Assembly (NCBI RefSeq): GCF_034059295.1
Contig: NZ_CP139141.1
Coordinates: forward strand, 3,517,001-3,581,000
Direction: 5' to 3'
Source: Pseudomonas sp. HR96
GTDB lineage: Bacteria; Pseudomonadota; Gammaproteobacteria; Pseudomonadales; Pseudomonadaceae
Length of the DNA stretch: 64,000 bases
Position numbers and translations under genes: made by a program. The stretch's first letter is position 1, and every line of letters begins with the position of its first letter. Of this stretch, positions 25,257 through 39,664 are shown in pieces. The notes beneath the pieces were generated by a model. The model was not told the DNA's origin and ran no database searches. It saw only the letters and a list, made by a program, of their open reading frames with translations.

Positions 25257-26248
25257 CCGACCTCGCCCCCCTGACCCTCACGACCCCGACCGAGCATCCC
25301 TTCGCAGTGTTCGTGCGCATCCTCGGCAAAGGCAAGCGCGGCGCGCGCAACCTGACCCGCGAGGAAGCTGCCGAGGCCATGGGCATGATCCTCGATGGCG
25401 CGGTGGAGCCGGCGCAACTGGGCGCATTCCTGATGCTGTTGCGGCACAAGGAAGAGAGCGCGGAGGAGCTCGCCGGCTTCACCGACGCCCTGCGCCGCCG
25501 CCTGCAGGTGCCGCCACTGGCGGTGGACATCGACTGGCCCAGCTACGCCGGCAAGAAGCGCCACCTGCCCTGGTACCTGCTGGCGGCCAAGACGCTGGCC
25601 GCCAACGGCCTGCGCATTTTCATGCACGGTGCCGGGGCGCACACCGCCGGGCGCCTGTACACCGAGCAGTTGCTGGGGGTGCTGGACATTCCCCTGTGCC
25701 GCGACTGGGCGGCCGTGCAGGTGGCCATGGACAATCGCCAGCCGGCTTTCATGCCGCTGGCCGACTGGGCGCCCGCGTTCCAGCAGATGATCGACCTGCG
25801 CAACATCCTCGGCCTGCGCTCGCCAATCCATTCGCTGGCGCGGTTGCTCAACCCGCTAGGGGCCAAGGTCGGCCTGCAGAGCATCTTTCACCCCGGCTAC
25901 CAGGCGGTGCACCGCGACGCCAGCACCCTGCTGGGTGACAACGTCATCGTCATCAAGGGCGACGGCGGCGAGATCGAGATCAACCCCGACACCCTCAGCC
26001 ACCTCTACGGCACCACGGCCCACGTCGCCTGGGACGAAGAGTGGCCAGCGCTGGCCGAGCAACGCCACGTCAAGCCGGCCAGCCTCGATCCCGCGCAATT
26101 GCTCGCCGTATGGCGCGGCGAGCAGGCCGACAGCTACGGTGAAAAAGCCGTGCTGGCGACCATTGCCCTGGCCCTGCGCGGCCTCGGCCAGCCGCGCGAA
26201 CAGGCATTCGCCAACGCCGAGCGCTATTGGCTCAACCGCACGACCTGA
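25253..26248 (+). CDS. ybiB: YbiB/TrpD2-like glycosyl transferase family 3 protein
   Basis: 331 residues. Resembles anthranilate phosphoribosyltransferase in fold: the helical N-terminal domain LTREEAAEAMGMILDGAVEPAQLGAFLMLLR, then GAGAHTAGRLYTEQLL and NPLGAKVGLQSIFHPGY. The TrpD2/YbiB proteins lack the normal TrpD activity and, from published work on YbiB, bind nucleic acids. It follows tusE with overlapping start and stop, as in P. aeruginosa. Biological role unclear. Confidence 0.85.
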   Translation: MTDLAPLTLTTPTEHPFAVFVRILGKGKRGARNLTREEAAEAMGMILDGAVEPAQLGAFLMLLRHKEESAEELAGFTDALRRRLQVPPLAVDIDWPSYAGKKRHLPWYLLAAKTLAANGLRIFMHGAGAHTAGRLYTEQLLGVLDIPLCRDWAAVQVAMDNRQPAFMPLADWAPAFQQMIDLRNILGLRSPIHSLARLLNPLGAKVGLQSIFHPGYQAVHRDASTLLGDNVIVIKGDGGEIEINPDTLSHLYGTTAHVAWDEEWPALAEQRHVKPASLDPAQLLAVWRGEQADSYGEKAVLATIALALRGLGQPREQAFANAERYWLNRTT

Positions 26249-26304
26249 CCGGGGCGCAGTCTGATAGGGTAACTCCACGCGTTCAGACACAAGGCAGGTC
26301 ACCG

Positions 26305-27279
26305 ATGGGTTTGCTTATTGACGGGCACTGGCATGACCAGTGGTACGAAAGCAGCAAGGACGGCGCGTTTCAGCGCGAGGCTGCCAAACACCGCAACTGG
26401 GTGACCGCCGACGGGGCCCCGGGGCCCAGCGGCGAAGGTGGCTTCCCGGCACAGGCCGGGCGTTACCATCTGTATGTCTCGCTGGCCTGCCCCTGGGCCC
26501 ATCGCACCTTGATCATGCGTCGCCTGAAGGGCCTCGAGGGCCTGATCGATGTGTCGGTGGTGGCCTGGCTGATGGGCGAAAACGGCTGGACCTTCGACAA
26601 GAGCCGAGGCTCCACGGGCGACGCCCTGGGCCAACTGCAGTTCCTGCATCAGTTGTACACCCAGGAAACCCCTGACTTCAGCGGCCGGGTCACCGTGCCG
26701 GTATTGTGGGACATCGAGCGCCAGCGCATCGTCAGCAACGAGTCGTCGGAGATCATCCGCATGTTCAATAGCGCCTTCGACGGCCTGACCGGCAATACCC
26801 TGGACTTCTACCCTCAAGCCCTGCGCGGGCAGATCGACGCGCTGAACGACGCCATCTACCCCGCAGTGAACAATGGGGTATACCGCGCAGGCTTTGCCAC
26901 GCAGCAGCACGCCTATGAAGAGGCGTTCGATGAGGTGTTCGCCGAGCTGGACAGGCTGGAGGCGCTACTGGGAGCGCAGCGCTACCTGGCTGGCAGCCAG
27001 CTGACCGAGGCTGATATTCGCCTGTTCACCACCATCGTGCGTTTTGATGCGGTCTACCACGGCCACTTCAAGTGCAACTTGCGACGCATCGTCGACTACC
27101 CGAACCTGTCCAACTGGTCGCGGGAAATCTACCAATGGCCAGGGGTGGCCGAGACGGTCAATTTCGAGCACATCAAGCATCACTATTACATGAGCCACAA
27201 GACCATCAACCCCAACGGCCTGGTGCCGAAGGGGCCCCGACTGAATTTCAATGCGGCCCACGATCGAGGCCGACTGTAG
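26305..27279 (+). CDS. yqjG: glutathionyl-hydroquinone reductase (YqjG/ECM4 family)
   Basis: 324 residues from ATG 26305. The glutathione-transferase fold contains the catalytic Cys in SLACPWAHRT and the family-specific RVTVPVLWDIERQRIVSNESSEIIRMFN. The C-terminal helical domain has GSQLTEADIRLFTTIVRFDAVYHGHFKCN. Enzymes of this family reduce glutathionyl-hydroquinones and are linked to aromatic degradation and quinone detoxification. Follows ybiB by 56 bp; convergent with cysG. Confidence 0.9.
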   Translation: MGLLIDGHWHDQWYESSKDGAFQREAAKHRNWVTADGAPGPSGEGGFPAQAGRYHLYVSLACPWAHRTLIMRRLKGLEGLIDVSVVAWLMGENGWTFDKSRGSTGDALGQLQFLHQLYTQETPDFSGRVTVPVLWDIERQRIVSNESSEIIRMFNSAFDGLTGNTLDFYPQALRGQIDALNDAIYPAVNNGVYRAGFATQQHAYEEAFDEVFAELDRLEALLGAQRYLAGSQLTEADIRLFTTIVRFDAVYHGHFKCNLRRIVDYPNLSNWSREIYQWPGVAETVNFEHIKHHYYMSHKTINPNGLVPKGPRLNFNAAHDRGRL

Positions 27280-27341
27280 GACCCGGCCTGCTTGGGAATC
27301 TTGGGGGCTGCTGCTCCCGAGCGAGCTCGGTCTTACGGGCG

Positions 27342-28736
27342 TCAGACCGTGCCTTGCGCCCCTTCGAACCACTTCAGCTTGTCGCGCAATTGCACCACTT
27401 CACCGACGATCACCAAGGTCGGTGCATGCACCTCATGCTCGGCCACCAGCTGCGGCAGGTTGGCCAAGGTGCCGGTGAACACCCGCTGATTCGGCGTGGT
27501 GCCCTGCTGGACCAGCGCCGCCGGGGTATCGGCCGCGCGGCCGTGTTTGATCAGTTCGGCGCAGATGATCGGCAAACCGATCAGGCCCATGTAGAACACC
27601 AACGTTTGCGCCGGTGCGACCAGATCGGGCCAGGGCAGGTCGCTGGTATGGTTCTTCAGGTGGCCGGTGATGAAGCGCACCGACTGGGCGTAGTCACGGT
27701 GGGTCAGCGGAATGCCGCCATAGGCCGCGCAGCCGCTGGCCGCGGTGATGCCCGGCACCACCTGGAAGGGTATGCCATGGGCCGCCAGCTCCTCGATCTC
27801 TTCGCCACCGCGGCCAAAGATGAACGGGTCGCCGCCCTTGAGGCGCACCACCCGCTTGCCCTGTTTGGCCAAGGTTACCAGCTGCTGGTTGATCTGCTCT
27901 TGCGGCACCGCATGCTCGGCGCGGCGCTTGCCGACGTAGATGCGTTCGGCGTCGCGACGGCACAGCTCGACGATGGCCGGCGCCACCAGTCGGTCGTACA
28001 GCACGACGTCAGCCTGCTGCATCAGGCGCAGGGCCTTGAAGGTCAGCAGATCTGGATCGCCCGGGCCGGCGCCCACCAGATAGACCTCGCCGGGGGCGTG
28101 AGGCGGCGCGCCTACCAATTTGGCTTCCAGCAGGCGCTCGGCCTCGGCGCCCTGCCCGGCCAGTTGGCGGTCGGCAATCGGTCCTTGGAACACTTCTTCC
28201 CAGAACGCGCGACGTTGCTGCACATCAGGATAGAGTGCCTTGACCCGCTGGCGAAAACGCGCGGCCAGCCCGGCCAGCTCACCGTAGGTGGCTGGAATCC
28301 AGGCCTCCAGGCGCGCACGGATCAGGCGCGCCAGCACTGGCGCGTCGCCACCACTGGACACCGCCACCACCAGGGGTGAACGGTCGACGATGGCCGGGAA
28401 GATCACGCTGCACAGCGCCGGCGCGTCCACCACGTTGACCGGCACGCAGCGCCGCCGCGCATCGGCCGACACCTGAGCGTTGAGCGCCTCGTCGTCAGTG
28501 GCGGCGATGACCAGCTGGCAGCCGTCGAGGTCCTGCTCCTGATAGCCGCGTAGCAAAGCTTCGCCGCCGCCGCTGGCAATCAGCTCGGCGAGCTGACTGT
28601 CGATGGCCGGCGCCACCACGCGCAGCACGGCGCCGGCATCGGCCAGCAGGCGAGATTTGCGCAAGGCAATCTCGCCGCCGCCGACCACCAGCACCTTGCT
28701 GGCGCGCAGGTTGTGAAACAGCGGCAGGTATTCCAT
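27342..28736 (-). CDS. cysG: siroheme synthase (fused uroporphyrin-III methyltransferase / precorrin-2 dehydrogenase / ferrochelatase)
   Basis: 464 residues, the full trifunctional length. N-terminal Rossmann part [17 protein letters not shown] (dehydrogenase/ferrochelatase), middle dimerisation helices, then the SUMT domain [19 protein letters not shown] with [18 protein letters not shown]. It converts uroporphyrinogen III to siroheme, the cofactor of sulfite and nitrite reductases. Starts one base after the serS stop, the last gene of the ftsK-lolA-rarA-crcB-serS-cysG run. Confidence 0.96.
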   Translation of the reverse strand: MEYLPLFHNLRASKVLVVGGGEIALRKSRLLADAGAVLRVVAPAIDSQLAELIASGGGEALLRGYQEQDLDGCQLVIAATDDEALNAQVSADARRRCVPVNVVDAPALCSVIFPAIVDRSPLVVAVSSGGDAPVLARLIRARLEAWIPATYGELAGLAARFRQRVKALYPDVQQRRAFWEEVFQGPIADRQLAGQGAEAERLLEAKLVGAPPHAPGEVYLVGAGPGDPDLLTFKALRLMQQADVVLYDRLVAPAIVELCRRDAERIYVGKRRAEHAVPQEQINQQLVTLAKQGKRVVRLKGGDPFIFGRGGEEIEELAAHGIPFQVVPGITAASGCAAYGGIPLTHRDYAQSVRFITGHLKNHTSDLPWPDLVAPAQTLVFYMGLIGLPIICAELIKHGRAADTPAALVQQGTTPNQRVFTGTLANLPQLVAEHEVHAPTLVIVGEVVQLRDKLKWFEGAQGTV

Positions 28737-31767
<3,031 letters not shown>

Positions 31768-31785
31768 GGACGTCGTGGGAGCCTC

Positions 31786-32412
31786 TTATTCCTGAATCAC
31801 GTCGGCGCCTTTGGGCACGTCGAACTTGAACTTGCCGGGTTCCACAGGCTGGTTGGCCTTGACCCCGGTAAAGAGAATATTGGTGCGCTGGCCGACGCTG
31901 TCGATCAGTTGCATGTCGTTGATCAAGCCGCCGCGAAACGACAGACGCAGGGAGTCGAACAAGGTGTCCTTGGCTTTGGGCTTGAGGATGAAGTCGATGA
32001 TGTCGCCCTGTTCCTTGGAGGTGATGTCGAAGCTCTGGCTGATCTTCGAGACGTCACCGGACAGCAGCAAGGCCGGGGTCTGGGTCAGGCGCTGGTCAAG
32101 GGTCTTGATGGTCACCTGTTCCAGGTCCGGGTCCCACAGCGAGACCTTCTTGCCGTCCGAGACCATCAACTGTTCCTGCGGTGCGTCGGTGTGCCAGTTG
32201 AACAGGCCAGGGCGCTGCAGGGTCATTTCGCCGGACGTTTCCTGCAGCTGGGTGCCGCCACCGTCGAGGGTCAGCTGTGAGAAGCGCCCGGTCAAGGTCT
32301 GGGATTTTTCCAGAAGCTGGGTCAGTCGCGTCACGTCAGTGTCGGCCGCCAGGGCCGGCAGGGTGGCGAACAGCGGCAGAGCAGACACCAGCAGCATGCG
32401 AATAAGGCGCAT
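31786..32412 (-). CDS. lolA: outer-membrane lipoprotein carrier LolA
   Basis: 208 residues from the ATG at 32412, preceded by GAGG; the in-frame ATG eight codons upstream overlaps the end of the ftsK region and has no better ribosome site. Signal peptide [23 protein letters not shown] is followed by an incomplete beta-barrel sequence with TLTGRFSQ and [26 protein letters not shown]. LolA ferries lipoproteins from LolCDE across the periplasm to LolB. Confidence 0.95.
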   Translation of the reverse strand: MRLIRMLLVSALPLFATLPALAADTDVTRLTQLLEKSQTLTGRFSQLTLDGGGTQLQETSGEMTLQRPGLFNWHTDAPQEQLMVSDGKKVSLWDPDLEQVTIKTLDQRLTQTPALLLSGDVSKISQSFDITSKEQGDIIDFILKPKAKDTLFDSLRLSFRGGLINDMQLIDSVGQRTNILFTGVKANQPVEPGKFKFDVPKGADVIQE

Positions 32413-32436
32413 GGAATTCCTCATGAGTAGATTCAT

Positions 32437-34995
32437 TTAGTCGCGCATCGGCCCGGGGGCGATGACTTCCCGGGAACCGTTGGTGTTCATTGGCGTGACC
32501 ACGCCGGCCATTTCCATGGCTTCGATCATGCGTGCTGCGCGGTTGTAGCCGATCTTGAGCTTGCGCTGCACCGCGGAAATCGATGCCCGGCGGCTTTCCA
32601 GGACGAAATTGACGGCTTCGTCGTACAAGGCGTCGCTTTCACTGTCGTCGCCATCGCCACCGCCGCCACCGCCGTTCTCGAAGCCGCTGCCGGCCTCTTC
32701 GACGCCGGCCAGAATATCTTCGTTGTAGTCCGGCACGCCGCGCTGCTTCCACGCCTCGACCACGCGATGCACTTCGTCGTCGGAAACGAAGGCGCCGTGC
32801 ACGCGAATCGGCAGGCTGGTGCCCGGCGGCATGTAGAGCATGTCACCGTGGCCCAGCAGCTGCTCGGCACCCCCTTGGTCGATGATGGTCCGCGAGTCGA
32901 TCTTGCTCGACACCTGGAACGCCATGCGGGTCGGGATGTTGGCCTTGATCAGGCCGGTGATCACGTCCACCGAGGGGCGCTGGGTGGCGAGGATCAGGTG
33001 GATGCCAGCGGCCCGCGCCTTCTGCGCGATACGCGCGATCAGCTCTTCGACCTTCTTGCCGACGATCATCATCATGTCGGCGAATTCGTCGACCACCACC
33101 ACGATGGTCGGCAGGGTCTTCAACAGCGGCGCCTCGTCGTGCATGCTTTCGCGCTTGTACAGCGGGTCGGCCAGGGGCATGCCCTCGGCCTCGGCGTCCT
33201 TGACCTTGCGGTTGAAACCGGCCAGGTTGCGCACGCCCATGGCGGCCATCAGCTTGTAGCGCCGTTCCATCTCGGCAACGCTCCAGCGCAGGGCGTTGGC
33301 GGCGTCCTTCATGTCGGTGACCACCGGGCACAGCAGGTGCGGGATGCCTTCGTAGATCGACAGCTCGAGCATCTTCGGGTCGATCATGATCATCTTGGCG
33401 TCTTCGGGGCCCGACTTGAACAGGATCGACAGGATCATCGCGTTGACCCCCACCGACTTGCCGGAGCCGGTGGTACCGGCCACCAGCAGGTGCGGCATCT
33501 TCGCCAGGTCAGTGATCACCGGCTTGCCACCGATGTCATGACCCAGCGCCAGGGTGACCGGCGAAGTGGCGTCGTCGTATTGGGGCGAAGACAGCACTTC
33601 GGAGAAGCGCACGATCTGCCGGTCTTCGTTGGGAATCTCGATGCCCACGGTGGTCTTGCCCGGAATCACCTCGACCACACGCACGCTGAGCACGGCCAGC
33701 GAACGCGCCAGGTCCTTGGCCAGGTTGGAGATGCGGCTGACCTTGACCCCGGCGGCCGGTTGTATCTCGTACCGGGTGATCACCGGACCCGGGTGGATGG
33801 AGTCGACGCTGACTTCCACACCGAACTCCTTGAGCTTGATCTCGAGCAGCTGACCGACCCCGGCGAGCGACTCAGGCGAATAGTTGACCTGCTTCTTTTC
33901 CGCCGGATCGAGGATCGAGATCGGCGGCAAGGTACCGGCCAGGCCATTGTCGACGAACAGGCTGGCCTGCTTTTCCTTCTCTACACGCTTGCTGGTTTCG
34001 GCCGGCTTGAACGGCGTGGCCGCAGCGCTGACGCCGTTATGGGTCTCCCCCAGGGGCTGGATCGGCACCGACATGCGCGCCAGTAACGGATCGACCCCTG
34101 GAGTGGCTGGCGCCGGCACCGGCCGGGCCGCAGCGACCGGGGCCGCTGGCGCGACCACGACAGGCTTGGGCCGCTCGGCGACGATGGGCGCCGGGGCGGG
34201 CTTGTCCAATGGCGCCGCCTCGGCCAACGACGGCTCGACCACTCGCGGCCTGGCCCGCAGCGACTCACTCGCCACCGGCCTGGCCGGCTCCTGGCGGGCG
34301 AACGCCGGCTCGTCGACCTGGCGCAGCTTGGCCACCAGTTGCTTGCGTTCGTTGCGCGCCGTCCACCAGCGCCCGGCAGCACCCTGCACCAGCTCCAGCA
34401 GGTCAAGGGTGATCTTGCCGGTGACGTCCATCACCTTGAACCACGACAGGTCGGTGAACACGGTCAGGCCGAACAGGAACAGGGCGATGAACAGCAGGGT
34501 GCTGCCCTGCACGTTCAAGGCGTTGCGCGCCAGGTCGCCCAGGCTTTCGCCCAGCGCGCCGCCGGCCGAGGCCGGCAGGTTGGGCGCCGAGTGGAAATGG
34601 ATATGCGCCAGCGCGGCGCCCGACAGCACCAGAAAGACCAGGCCGATCAGGCGCCAGGAGAACAGCCAGCCGCTCCACTGCCACGGCTGGTGCCGTTCGC
34701 GGAAGATCTGCCAGGTCTTGACCGCCAGCAGCAACGGGAACACGTAGGCGAAATAGCCCAGCACCATGAACAGGATGTCGGCGGCAAAGGACCCGGCCCG
34801 GCCAGCGGCGTTCTGCACCTGCGCCGAATGGCTGGAGTGGCTCCAACCCGGATCGGTCTGATCGTAGGTCAGCAAGGCCATCAGCAGGTACAGGCACAGA
34901 GCGCCCATGGCGATGAGCGCACCTTCCTTGAGCCGGTAGTGGATGTGTTGGCGCCAGAGCGGCACGGGAGCGGAGGTTGCGGTGGATTTCTTCAA
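32437..34995 (-). CDS. ftsK: DNA translocase FtsK
   Basis: 852 residues. N-terminal region with four membrane helices (about 25-190), a Pro/Ala-rich linker (about 220-350), the RecA-like motor with Walker A GTTGSGKS near residue 507 and Walker [14 protein letters not shown], an acidic Gly-rich linker, and the C-terminal gamma winged helix ([24 protein letters not shown]) that reads KOPS. Couples septation to chromosome dimer resolution through XerCD. First gene of the minus-strand operon; the 414-bp region upstream holds its promoter. Confidence 0.96.
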   Translation of the reverse strand: MKKSTATSAPVPLWRQHIHYRLKEGALIAMGALCLYLLMALLTYDQTDPGWSHSSHSAQVQNAAGRAGSFAADILFMVLGYFAYVFPLLLAVKTWQIFRERHQPWQWSGWLFSWRLIGLVFLVLSGAALAHIHFHSAPNLPASAGGALGESLGDLARNALNVQGSTLLFIALFLFGLTVFTDLSWFKVMDVTGKITLDLLELVQGAAGRWWTARNERKQLVAKLRQVDEPAFARQEPARPVASESLRARPRVVEPSLAEAAPLDKPAPAPIVAERPKPVVVAPAAPVAAARPVPAPATPGVDPLLARMSVPIQPLGETHNGVSAAATPFKPAETSKRVEKEKQASLFVDNGLAGTLPPISILDPAEKKQVNYSPESLAGVGQLLEIKLKEFGVEVSVDSIHPGPVITRYEIQPAAGVKVSRISNLAKDLARSLAVLSVRVVEVIPGKTTVGIEIPNEDRQIVRFSEVLSSPQYDDATSPVTLALGHDIGGKPVITDLAKMPHLLVAGTTGSGKSVGVNAMILSILFKSGPEDAKMIMIDPKMLELSIYEGIPHLLCPVVTDMKDAANALRWSVAEMERRYKLMAAMGVRNLAGFNRKVKDAEAEGMPLADPLYKRESMHDEAPLLKTLPTIVVVVDEFADMMMIVGKKVEELIARIAQKARAAGIHLILATQRPSVDVITGLIKANIPTRMAFQVSSKIDSRTIIDQGGAEQLLGHGDMLYMPPGTSLPIRVHGAFVSDDEVHRVVEAWKQRGVPDYNEDILAGVEEAGSGFENGGGGGGDGDDSESDALYDEAVNFVLESRRASISAVQRKLKIGYNRAARMIEAMEMAGVVTPMNTNGSREVIAPGPMRD

Positions 34996-35409
34996 AACGC
35001 TTCTATTCCTGCGCCTGACAGCGCGTCCAAACGAATATCGACTGAAAAGAGACGGTCACGCTCAAGTGAAAAGGACCGCACAGGTAAAAAGGGACGAACA
35101 TAACGGACTGCACATTGTACGTATTTGCCATAACGTTGCCACGATGGCCATATGGTTGCTCAGCAGTCCGCCTGTCACTGCAATCCATCGACAGCCAAAT
35201 GGCTTTGATTTGACCACGCATTTCGTTGTGTGACAAAGGCTTATGCGATGTTTTTGCAGTGCAACCGGCTCTGACTGCAATTTTCCGGAAAAATTGCATG
35301 AAACCCTCGCCGCAGACACCTTTGCTTGGCCCGAGGGTGACGGGGCTGGCGGCAGATGCTAGGTTTCCAGTCACCGGGACCGCCCTCCCCTTTCGCGAAT
35401 CACACCTGC
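34996..35409. promoter_or_regulatory. 414-bp gene-free divergent region between ftsK and aat
   Basis: Noticeably AT-richer than its surroundings. I find no convincing gene. It contains a near-perfect 23-nt palindrome at 35276-35298 (TGCAATTTT-CCGG-AAAAATTGCA, one extra A) and an inverted repeat CTGTC-N13-GACAG at 35172-35194. In P. aeruginosa, from memory, a trxB gene lies here. It probably holds the promoters of ftsK and aat. Confidence 0.5.
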
Positions 35410-36090
35410 ATGCTGACCTGGCTCAAACGCACCGACCTGGTTTTCCCCCCACTCGACAAAGCGATGCGCGAGCCCAACGGCCTGCTGGCAGCTGGCGGCG
35501 ACCTGAGCCCCGAACGCCTGGTCGCCGCCTACCGGCACGGCTGCTTCCCGTGGCATGACGACAGCCAGCCGATCCTCTGGTGGTCGCCGGATCCACGCAC
35601 CGTGCTGTTTCCCGCGCAACTGCATGTTTCGCGCAGCCTGGCCAAGCTGCTGCGCCAGCAACGCTACCGGGTCAGCTTCGATCACTGCTTCGCCGAGGTC
35701 ATCAGGGCGTGCGCCGCGCCGCGCAGCTATGCCGACGGCACCTGGATCACCAGCAACATGCAGGCCGCCTACATCGAGCTGCACGCCCGCGGCATCGCCC
35801 ACTCGGTGGAGGTCTGGGACGGCGAAAGCCTGGTCGGCGGCCTGTACGGCCTGGCAATGGGCCAGTTGTTTTTCGGCGAGTCGATGTTCAGCCGCGCCGA
35901 CAACGCCTCCAAGGTCGGCTTCGCAACGCTGGTCCGGCACCTGCAGCAGGGCGGATTCCAGTTGATCGACTGCCAGATGCCCACCGGCCACCTGCAAAGC
36001 CTGGGCGCCACCTCGATCAGCCGCGCCGAATTCGCCGACTACCTGGCGCGCTACCTCGACCAACCCAACAGCGCCAGCTGGATCTGCTAG
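35410..36090 (+). CDS. aat: leucyl/phenylalanyl-tRNA-protein transferase
   Basis: 226 residues from MLTWLKRTD at 35410. Family motifs: [52 protein letters not shown] and [17 protein letters not shown]. Adds Leu or Phe to proteins with N-terminal Arg or Lys, creating N-degrons. Forms a functional set with bpt, clpA and clpS in this window: two N-degron-making enzymes, the unfoldase and its adaptor. Confidence 0.96.
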   Translation: MLTWLKRTDLVFPPLDKAMREPNGLLAAGGDLSPERLVAAYRHGCFPWHDDSQPILWWSPDPRTVLFPAQLHVSRSLAKLLRQQRYRVSFDHCFAEVIRACAAPRSYADGTWITSNMQAAYIELHARGIAHSVEVWDGESLVGGLYGLAMGQLFFGESMFSRADNASKVGFATLVRHLQQGGFQLIDCQMPTGHLQSLGATSISRAEFADYLARYLDQPNSASWIC

Positions 36091-36164
36091 CGCCGTCGGT
36101 TTGCTAGGCGCGCTCCCGCGAGCTGGCATACACTTGCTGTAAAGCTTTATTCCGAGGGTTGATC

Positions 36165-36872
36165 ATGACCGAGCTGGCGCGCCTGAAGTTTTATGCCACT
36201 CAACCCCACTCGTGCAGCTACCTGCCCGAGGAGCAGGCCACCACGCTGTTCCTCGACCCCAGCCAGCCGATGGACGCCAACGTCTACGCCGACCTCTCGG
36301 AGATGGGCTTTCGGCGCAGCGGCGACCACCTGTACCGCCCGCACTGCCAGCGCTGCAACGCCTGCGTGCCGGCGCGCATCCCGGTCGCCGATTTCCTGCC
36401 CAGCCGCCAGCAGCGGCGCATTCTCAAGCGCAACGCCGACCTTCAAGTGACCTCGGTGACCCCGGCGTTCACCGACGAGTACTTCGACCTCTACCAGCGC
36501 TACATCGAGCAGCGTCATGCCGACGGCGACATGTACCCGCCCAGCCGCGATCAGTTTTCCACCTTCCTGGTCCGCGACCTGCCGTTCTCGCGCTTCTACG
36601 AGTTTCGCCTGCAAGGCCGGCTGGTGGCAGTGGCGGTCACCGATCTGCTGCCCAACGGCCTGTCGGCCGTCTACACCTTCTATGACCCGGCAGAGGAGCG
36701 CCGCAGCCTGGGCCGCTTCGCCATCCTCTGGCAAGTCACCGAAGCGCTGCGCCTGAACCTGGAGGCGGTGTACCTGGGGTACTGGATCAAGAACTGCAAA
36801 AAGATGAACTACAAGACCCAATATCGGCCCATAGAACTGCTGATCAATCAGCGTTGGGTCACCCTGAACTGA
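36165..36872 (+). CDS. bpt: aspartate/glutamate leucyltransferase (Bpt, ATE family)
   Basis: 235 residues from the ATG at 36165 (a TTG two codons earlier is the alternative). N-terminal domain [16 protein letters not shown] and [18 protein letters not shown] with conserved Cys residues, C-terminal GNAT-like domain ending [21 protein letters not shown]. Bpt-type enzymes transfer Leu to proteins with N-terminal Asp or Glu, feeding the ClpS-ClpAP N-end rule pathway. Lies 74 bp downstream of aat. Confidence 0.94.
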
Positions 36873-36972
36873 TAGCTCTTGGCTTGACCCCTCTTTTTCG
36901 GGCACAATGCACGCCGCTTTTGCCTGGCGCAGTTGCACCGGGCCATTAACTGGATACCGAGGGTTTTACTGC

Positions 36973-37191
36973 ATGTCGAAAGAAGACAGCTTCGAAATGG
37001 AAGGCACTGTCGTCGACACCCTGCCCAACACCATGTTTCGCGTGGAGTTGGAAAATGGGCACGTCGTAACCGCGCATATCTCCGGGAAGATGCGCAAGAA
37101 TTACATTCGTATCCTGACCGGCGACAAGGTGCGCGTTGAACTGACGCCCTATGATTTGAGCAAAGGGCGCATCACCTACCGCGCTCGCTAA
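36973..37191 (+). CDS. infA: translation initiation factor IF-1
   Basis: 72 residues, exactly the family length, a single S1/OB fold: [59 protein letters not shown]. Binds the ribosomal A site during initiation. Placed between bpt and convergent clpA, as in other gammaproteobacteria; a terminator follows 12 bp later. Confidence 0.98.
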
Positions 37192-37203
37192 GCGACACAG
37201 ACG

Positions 37204-37232
37204 AAAAAGCCCGGCGATTGCCGGGCTTTTTT
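37204..37232 (+). terminator. intrinsic terminator of infA
   Basis: Stem AAAAGCCCGGC / GCCGGGCTTTT with GATT loop and T-run, 12 bp after the infA stop. Confidence 0.9.
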
Positions 37233-37265
37233 GTGGGTGACGCCTCAATGTTTGTCAGCTCCGAC

Positions 37266-37337
37266 GCGGGAGGGGGCAGAACCCCCAAGCGCTTGACCTT
37301 GCAAGATCAAAAACTCGGGGGCTTTGCCCCCTCCCAC
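37266..37337. repeat. REP-like pair (BIME) between infA and clpA
   Basis: Two units: GCGGGAGGGGGCAGAACCCCC at 37266-37286 and CTCGGGGGCTTTGCCCCCTC then CCAC at 37314-37337, in opposite orientation with a 27-bp spacer. Placed between convergent genes; matches units at 19125 and 48773. Confidence 0.6.
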
Positions 37338-37364
37338 ATTCGAAGACCTCCAGGCCCAGAAGCC

Positions 37365-39635
37365 TTACGCCAGCTCCGCCGTGGTCTCGAACTCGAACGT
37401 CAAATCGCCATCCTTGACATCGATGTGCACCACGCCGCCGTGCTCGGACAGCTCGCCGAAGAGAATCTCCTCGGCCAGCGGACGCTTGATCCGGTCCTGG
37501 ATCAGGCGCGCCATCGGCCGCGCTCCCATCTGCGCGTCGTAGCCACCAGCCGCCAGCCAGCTGCGCGCAGCATCGGTAACCTCCAGCAGCACACGCTTGT
37601 CTTCGAGTTGGGCCTGCAGTTCGGTGAGGAACTTGTCGACGACACTCTTGATGACTTCGTGGCTGAGACGACCGAATTGGATGATGGTGTCCAAACGGTT
37701 GCGGAACTCCGGCGTGAAGCTTTTCTTGATCACTTCCATGGCATCCGACGAGTGGTCCTGATGGGTAAACCCGATCGAGGCCCGGGCTGCGGTTTCGGCG
37801 CCGGCGTTGGTGGTCATGATCAGAATCACATTGCGGAAGTCCGCCTTGCGCCCGTTATTGTCGGTCAGCGTGCCGTGGTCCATGACCTGCAGCAGCAGGT
37901 TGAAGACTTCCGGATGCGCCTTCTCGATTTCGTCGAGCAACAGCACGCAGTGCGGCTGCTTGGTGATGGCCTCGGTCAGCAAGCCACCCTGGTCGAAACC
38001 GACGTAGCCCGGCGGCGCACCGATCAGGCGCGACACAGTGTGACGCTCCATGTACTCGGACATATCAAAGCGCACCAGCTCGACACCCAGCGCCTTGGCC
38101 AACTGCCGCGCCGCCTCGGTCTTGCCGACGCCGGTAGGCCCGGCGAACAGGAACGAGCCGACCGGCTTGTCCGGCGACTTGAGCCCGGCACGCGAGAGCT
38201 TGATTGCCGTCGACAGCGAGTCGATGGCGGCATCCTGGCCGAACACGGTGAGCTTGAGGTCACGCTCCAGGTTACGCAGCAACTCCTTGTCGGAGCTGGT
38301 GACGTGCTTTGGCGGAATCCGCGCGATCTTCGCCACGATGTCCTCGACCTGCGGCACTTCGATGCGCTTGACGCGGTTCTCGACCGGCTGCAGACGCTGG
38401 TAGGCGCCCGCCTCGTCGATGACATCGATGGCCTTGTCCGGCATGTGCCGATCATTGATGTAGCGCGAGGCCAGCTCGGCGGCGGCACGCAGGGCCTCGT
38501 CGCTGTACTCGATGTTGTGGTGCTGCTCGAAACGCCCTTTCAGGCCGCGCAGGATGCCGATGGTGTCTTCCACCGAGGGCTCGCTGACGTCGACCTTCTG
38601 GAAGCGCCGGGCCAATGCCCGGTCCTTTTCGAAGATCCCGCGAAATTCCTGGAACGTCGTCGAGCCGATGCAGCGGATGTCGCCCGAGGACAACAGGGGC
38701 TTGAGCAGGTTGGAAGCATCCATCACCCCACCCGACGCCGCGCCCGCACCGATGATGGTGTGGATCTCGTCGATGAACAGGATGGCATGGGGGCGCTTCT
38801 TCAGTTCGCCCAGCAGCGCCTTGAAGCGTTTCTCGAAGTCGCCGCGGTACTTGGTACCGGCCAGCAGCGCGCCAAGGTCCAGCGAGTAGACCACGCTGTT
38901 GGCGAGCAACTCGGGCACCTGGTTGTCGACGATGCGCTTGGCCAGGCCCTCGGCGATGGCGGTCTTGCCGACGCCGGCTTCACCGACCAGCAGCGGGTTG
39001 TTCTTGCGCCGACGCGCGAGGATCTGCGCAACGCGCTCGACCTCGTTCTCGCGCCCGACCAATGGGTCGATACGCCCCTGACGGGCCAATTCATTGAGGT
39101 TGCTGGCATAGGCATCCAGAGGATTGCCCGAAGAGGACGCTTCACCGCCTTCGTCATCCTGCATATCTTGCTCACCCTCGGAATGGTCACCATGGCCCGG
39201 CACCTTGGAGATGCCGTGGGCGATATAGTTGACGACATCGATGCGCGCGACACTCTGCTGCTTGAGCAGGAACACCGCCTGGCTTTCCTGTTCGCTGAAG
39301 ATCGCGACCAGCACGTTGGCGCCGGTGACTTCACGCTTGCCGGAGCTCTGCACATGGAATACGGCGCGCTGCAGGACGCGCTGAAAACCTAGCGTGGGCT
39401 GGGTTTCACGGTCTTCGTCGTGCACGGGGATCAGAGGCGTGGTGGAATCGATGAACTCTTGCAGGTCGTGCTTGAGCTTGTCGAGGTTGGCGCCGCAGGC
39501 ACGCAGAACGGTGGCGGCGGCTTCGTTGTCCAATAGTGCCAGCAGCAGGTGCTCGACGGTCATGAACTCGTGACGTTTGGAGCGCGCTTCCTTGAAGGCA
39601 AGATTGAGCGTGACTTCGAGCTCGCGGTTTAACAT
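37365..39635 (-). CDS. clpA: ATP-dependent Clp protease ATP-binding subunit ClpA
   Basis: 756 residues. N-domain (about 1-145) that binds ClpS, first AAA+ module with GEAGVGKTA and [23 protein letters not shown], second module with GPTGVGKTE and [15 protein letters not shown]. The IGL-type loop typical of ClpP-interacting unfoldases is present in the C-terminal module. Unfolds N-degron and other substrates into ClpP. Directly follows clpS (30-bp gap) on the same strand, the universal arrangement. Confidence 0.97.
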   Translation of the reverse strand: MLNRELEVTLNLAFKEARSKRHEFMTVEHLLLALLDNEAAATVLRACGANLDKLKHDLQEFIDSTTPLIPVHDEDRETQPTLGFQRVLQRAVFHVQSSGKREVTGANVLVAIFSEQESQAVFLLKQQSVARIDVVNYIAHGISKVPGHGDHSEGEQDMQDDEGGEASSSGNPLDAYASNLNELARQGRIDPLVGRENEVERVAQILARRRKNNPLLVGEAGVGKTAIAEGLAKRIVDNQVPELLANSVVYSLDLGALLAGTKYRGDFEKRFKALLGELKKRPHAILFIDEIHTIIGAGAASGGVMDASNLLKPLLSSGDIRCIGSTTFQEFRGIFEKDRALARRFQKVDVSEPSVEDTIGILRGLKGRFEQHHNIEYSDEALRAAAELASRYINDRHMPDKAIDVIDEAGAYQRLQPVENRVKRIEVPQVEDIVAKIARIPPKHVTSSDKELLRNLERDLKLTVFGQDAAIDSLSTAIKLSRAGLKSPDKPVGSFLFAGPTGVGKTEAARQLAKALGVELVRFDMSEYMERHTVSRLIGAPPGYVGFDQGGLLTEAITKQPHCVLLLDEIEKAHPEVFNLLLQVMDHGTLTDNNGRKADFRNVILIMTTNAGAETAARASIGFTHQDHSSDAMEVIKKSFTPEFRNRLDTIIQFGRLSHEVIKSVVDKFLTELQAQLEDKRVLLEVTDAARSWLAAGGYDAQMGARPMARLIQDRIKRPLAEEILFGELSEHGGVVHIDVKDGDLTFEFETTAELA

Positions 39636-39664
39636 AGCTTCACCTCATACCCAAGTGGTCGGCG

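Noticed and set aside
27290..27330. GGGGGCTGCTGCTCCCGAGC between yqjG and cysG as a further REP unit
   Set aside because: Resembles the REP consensus only in its GC-rich core and does not form the same palindrome; probably a decayed copy at best.
35172..35194. CTGTC-N13-GACAG as a LexA box for ftsK
   Set aside because: LexA sites in gammaproteobacteria have CTG-N10-CAG spacing; here the spacing is much larger.
37218..39392. 724-codon open frame on the plus strand opposite clpA
   Set aside because: It is antisense to an intact, well-conserved clpA and reflects the high GC third positions; its translation has no recognisable family and is dominated by Gln, Arg, Val and Gly as expected of a shadow.
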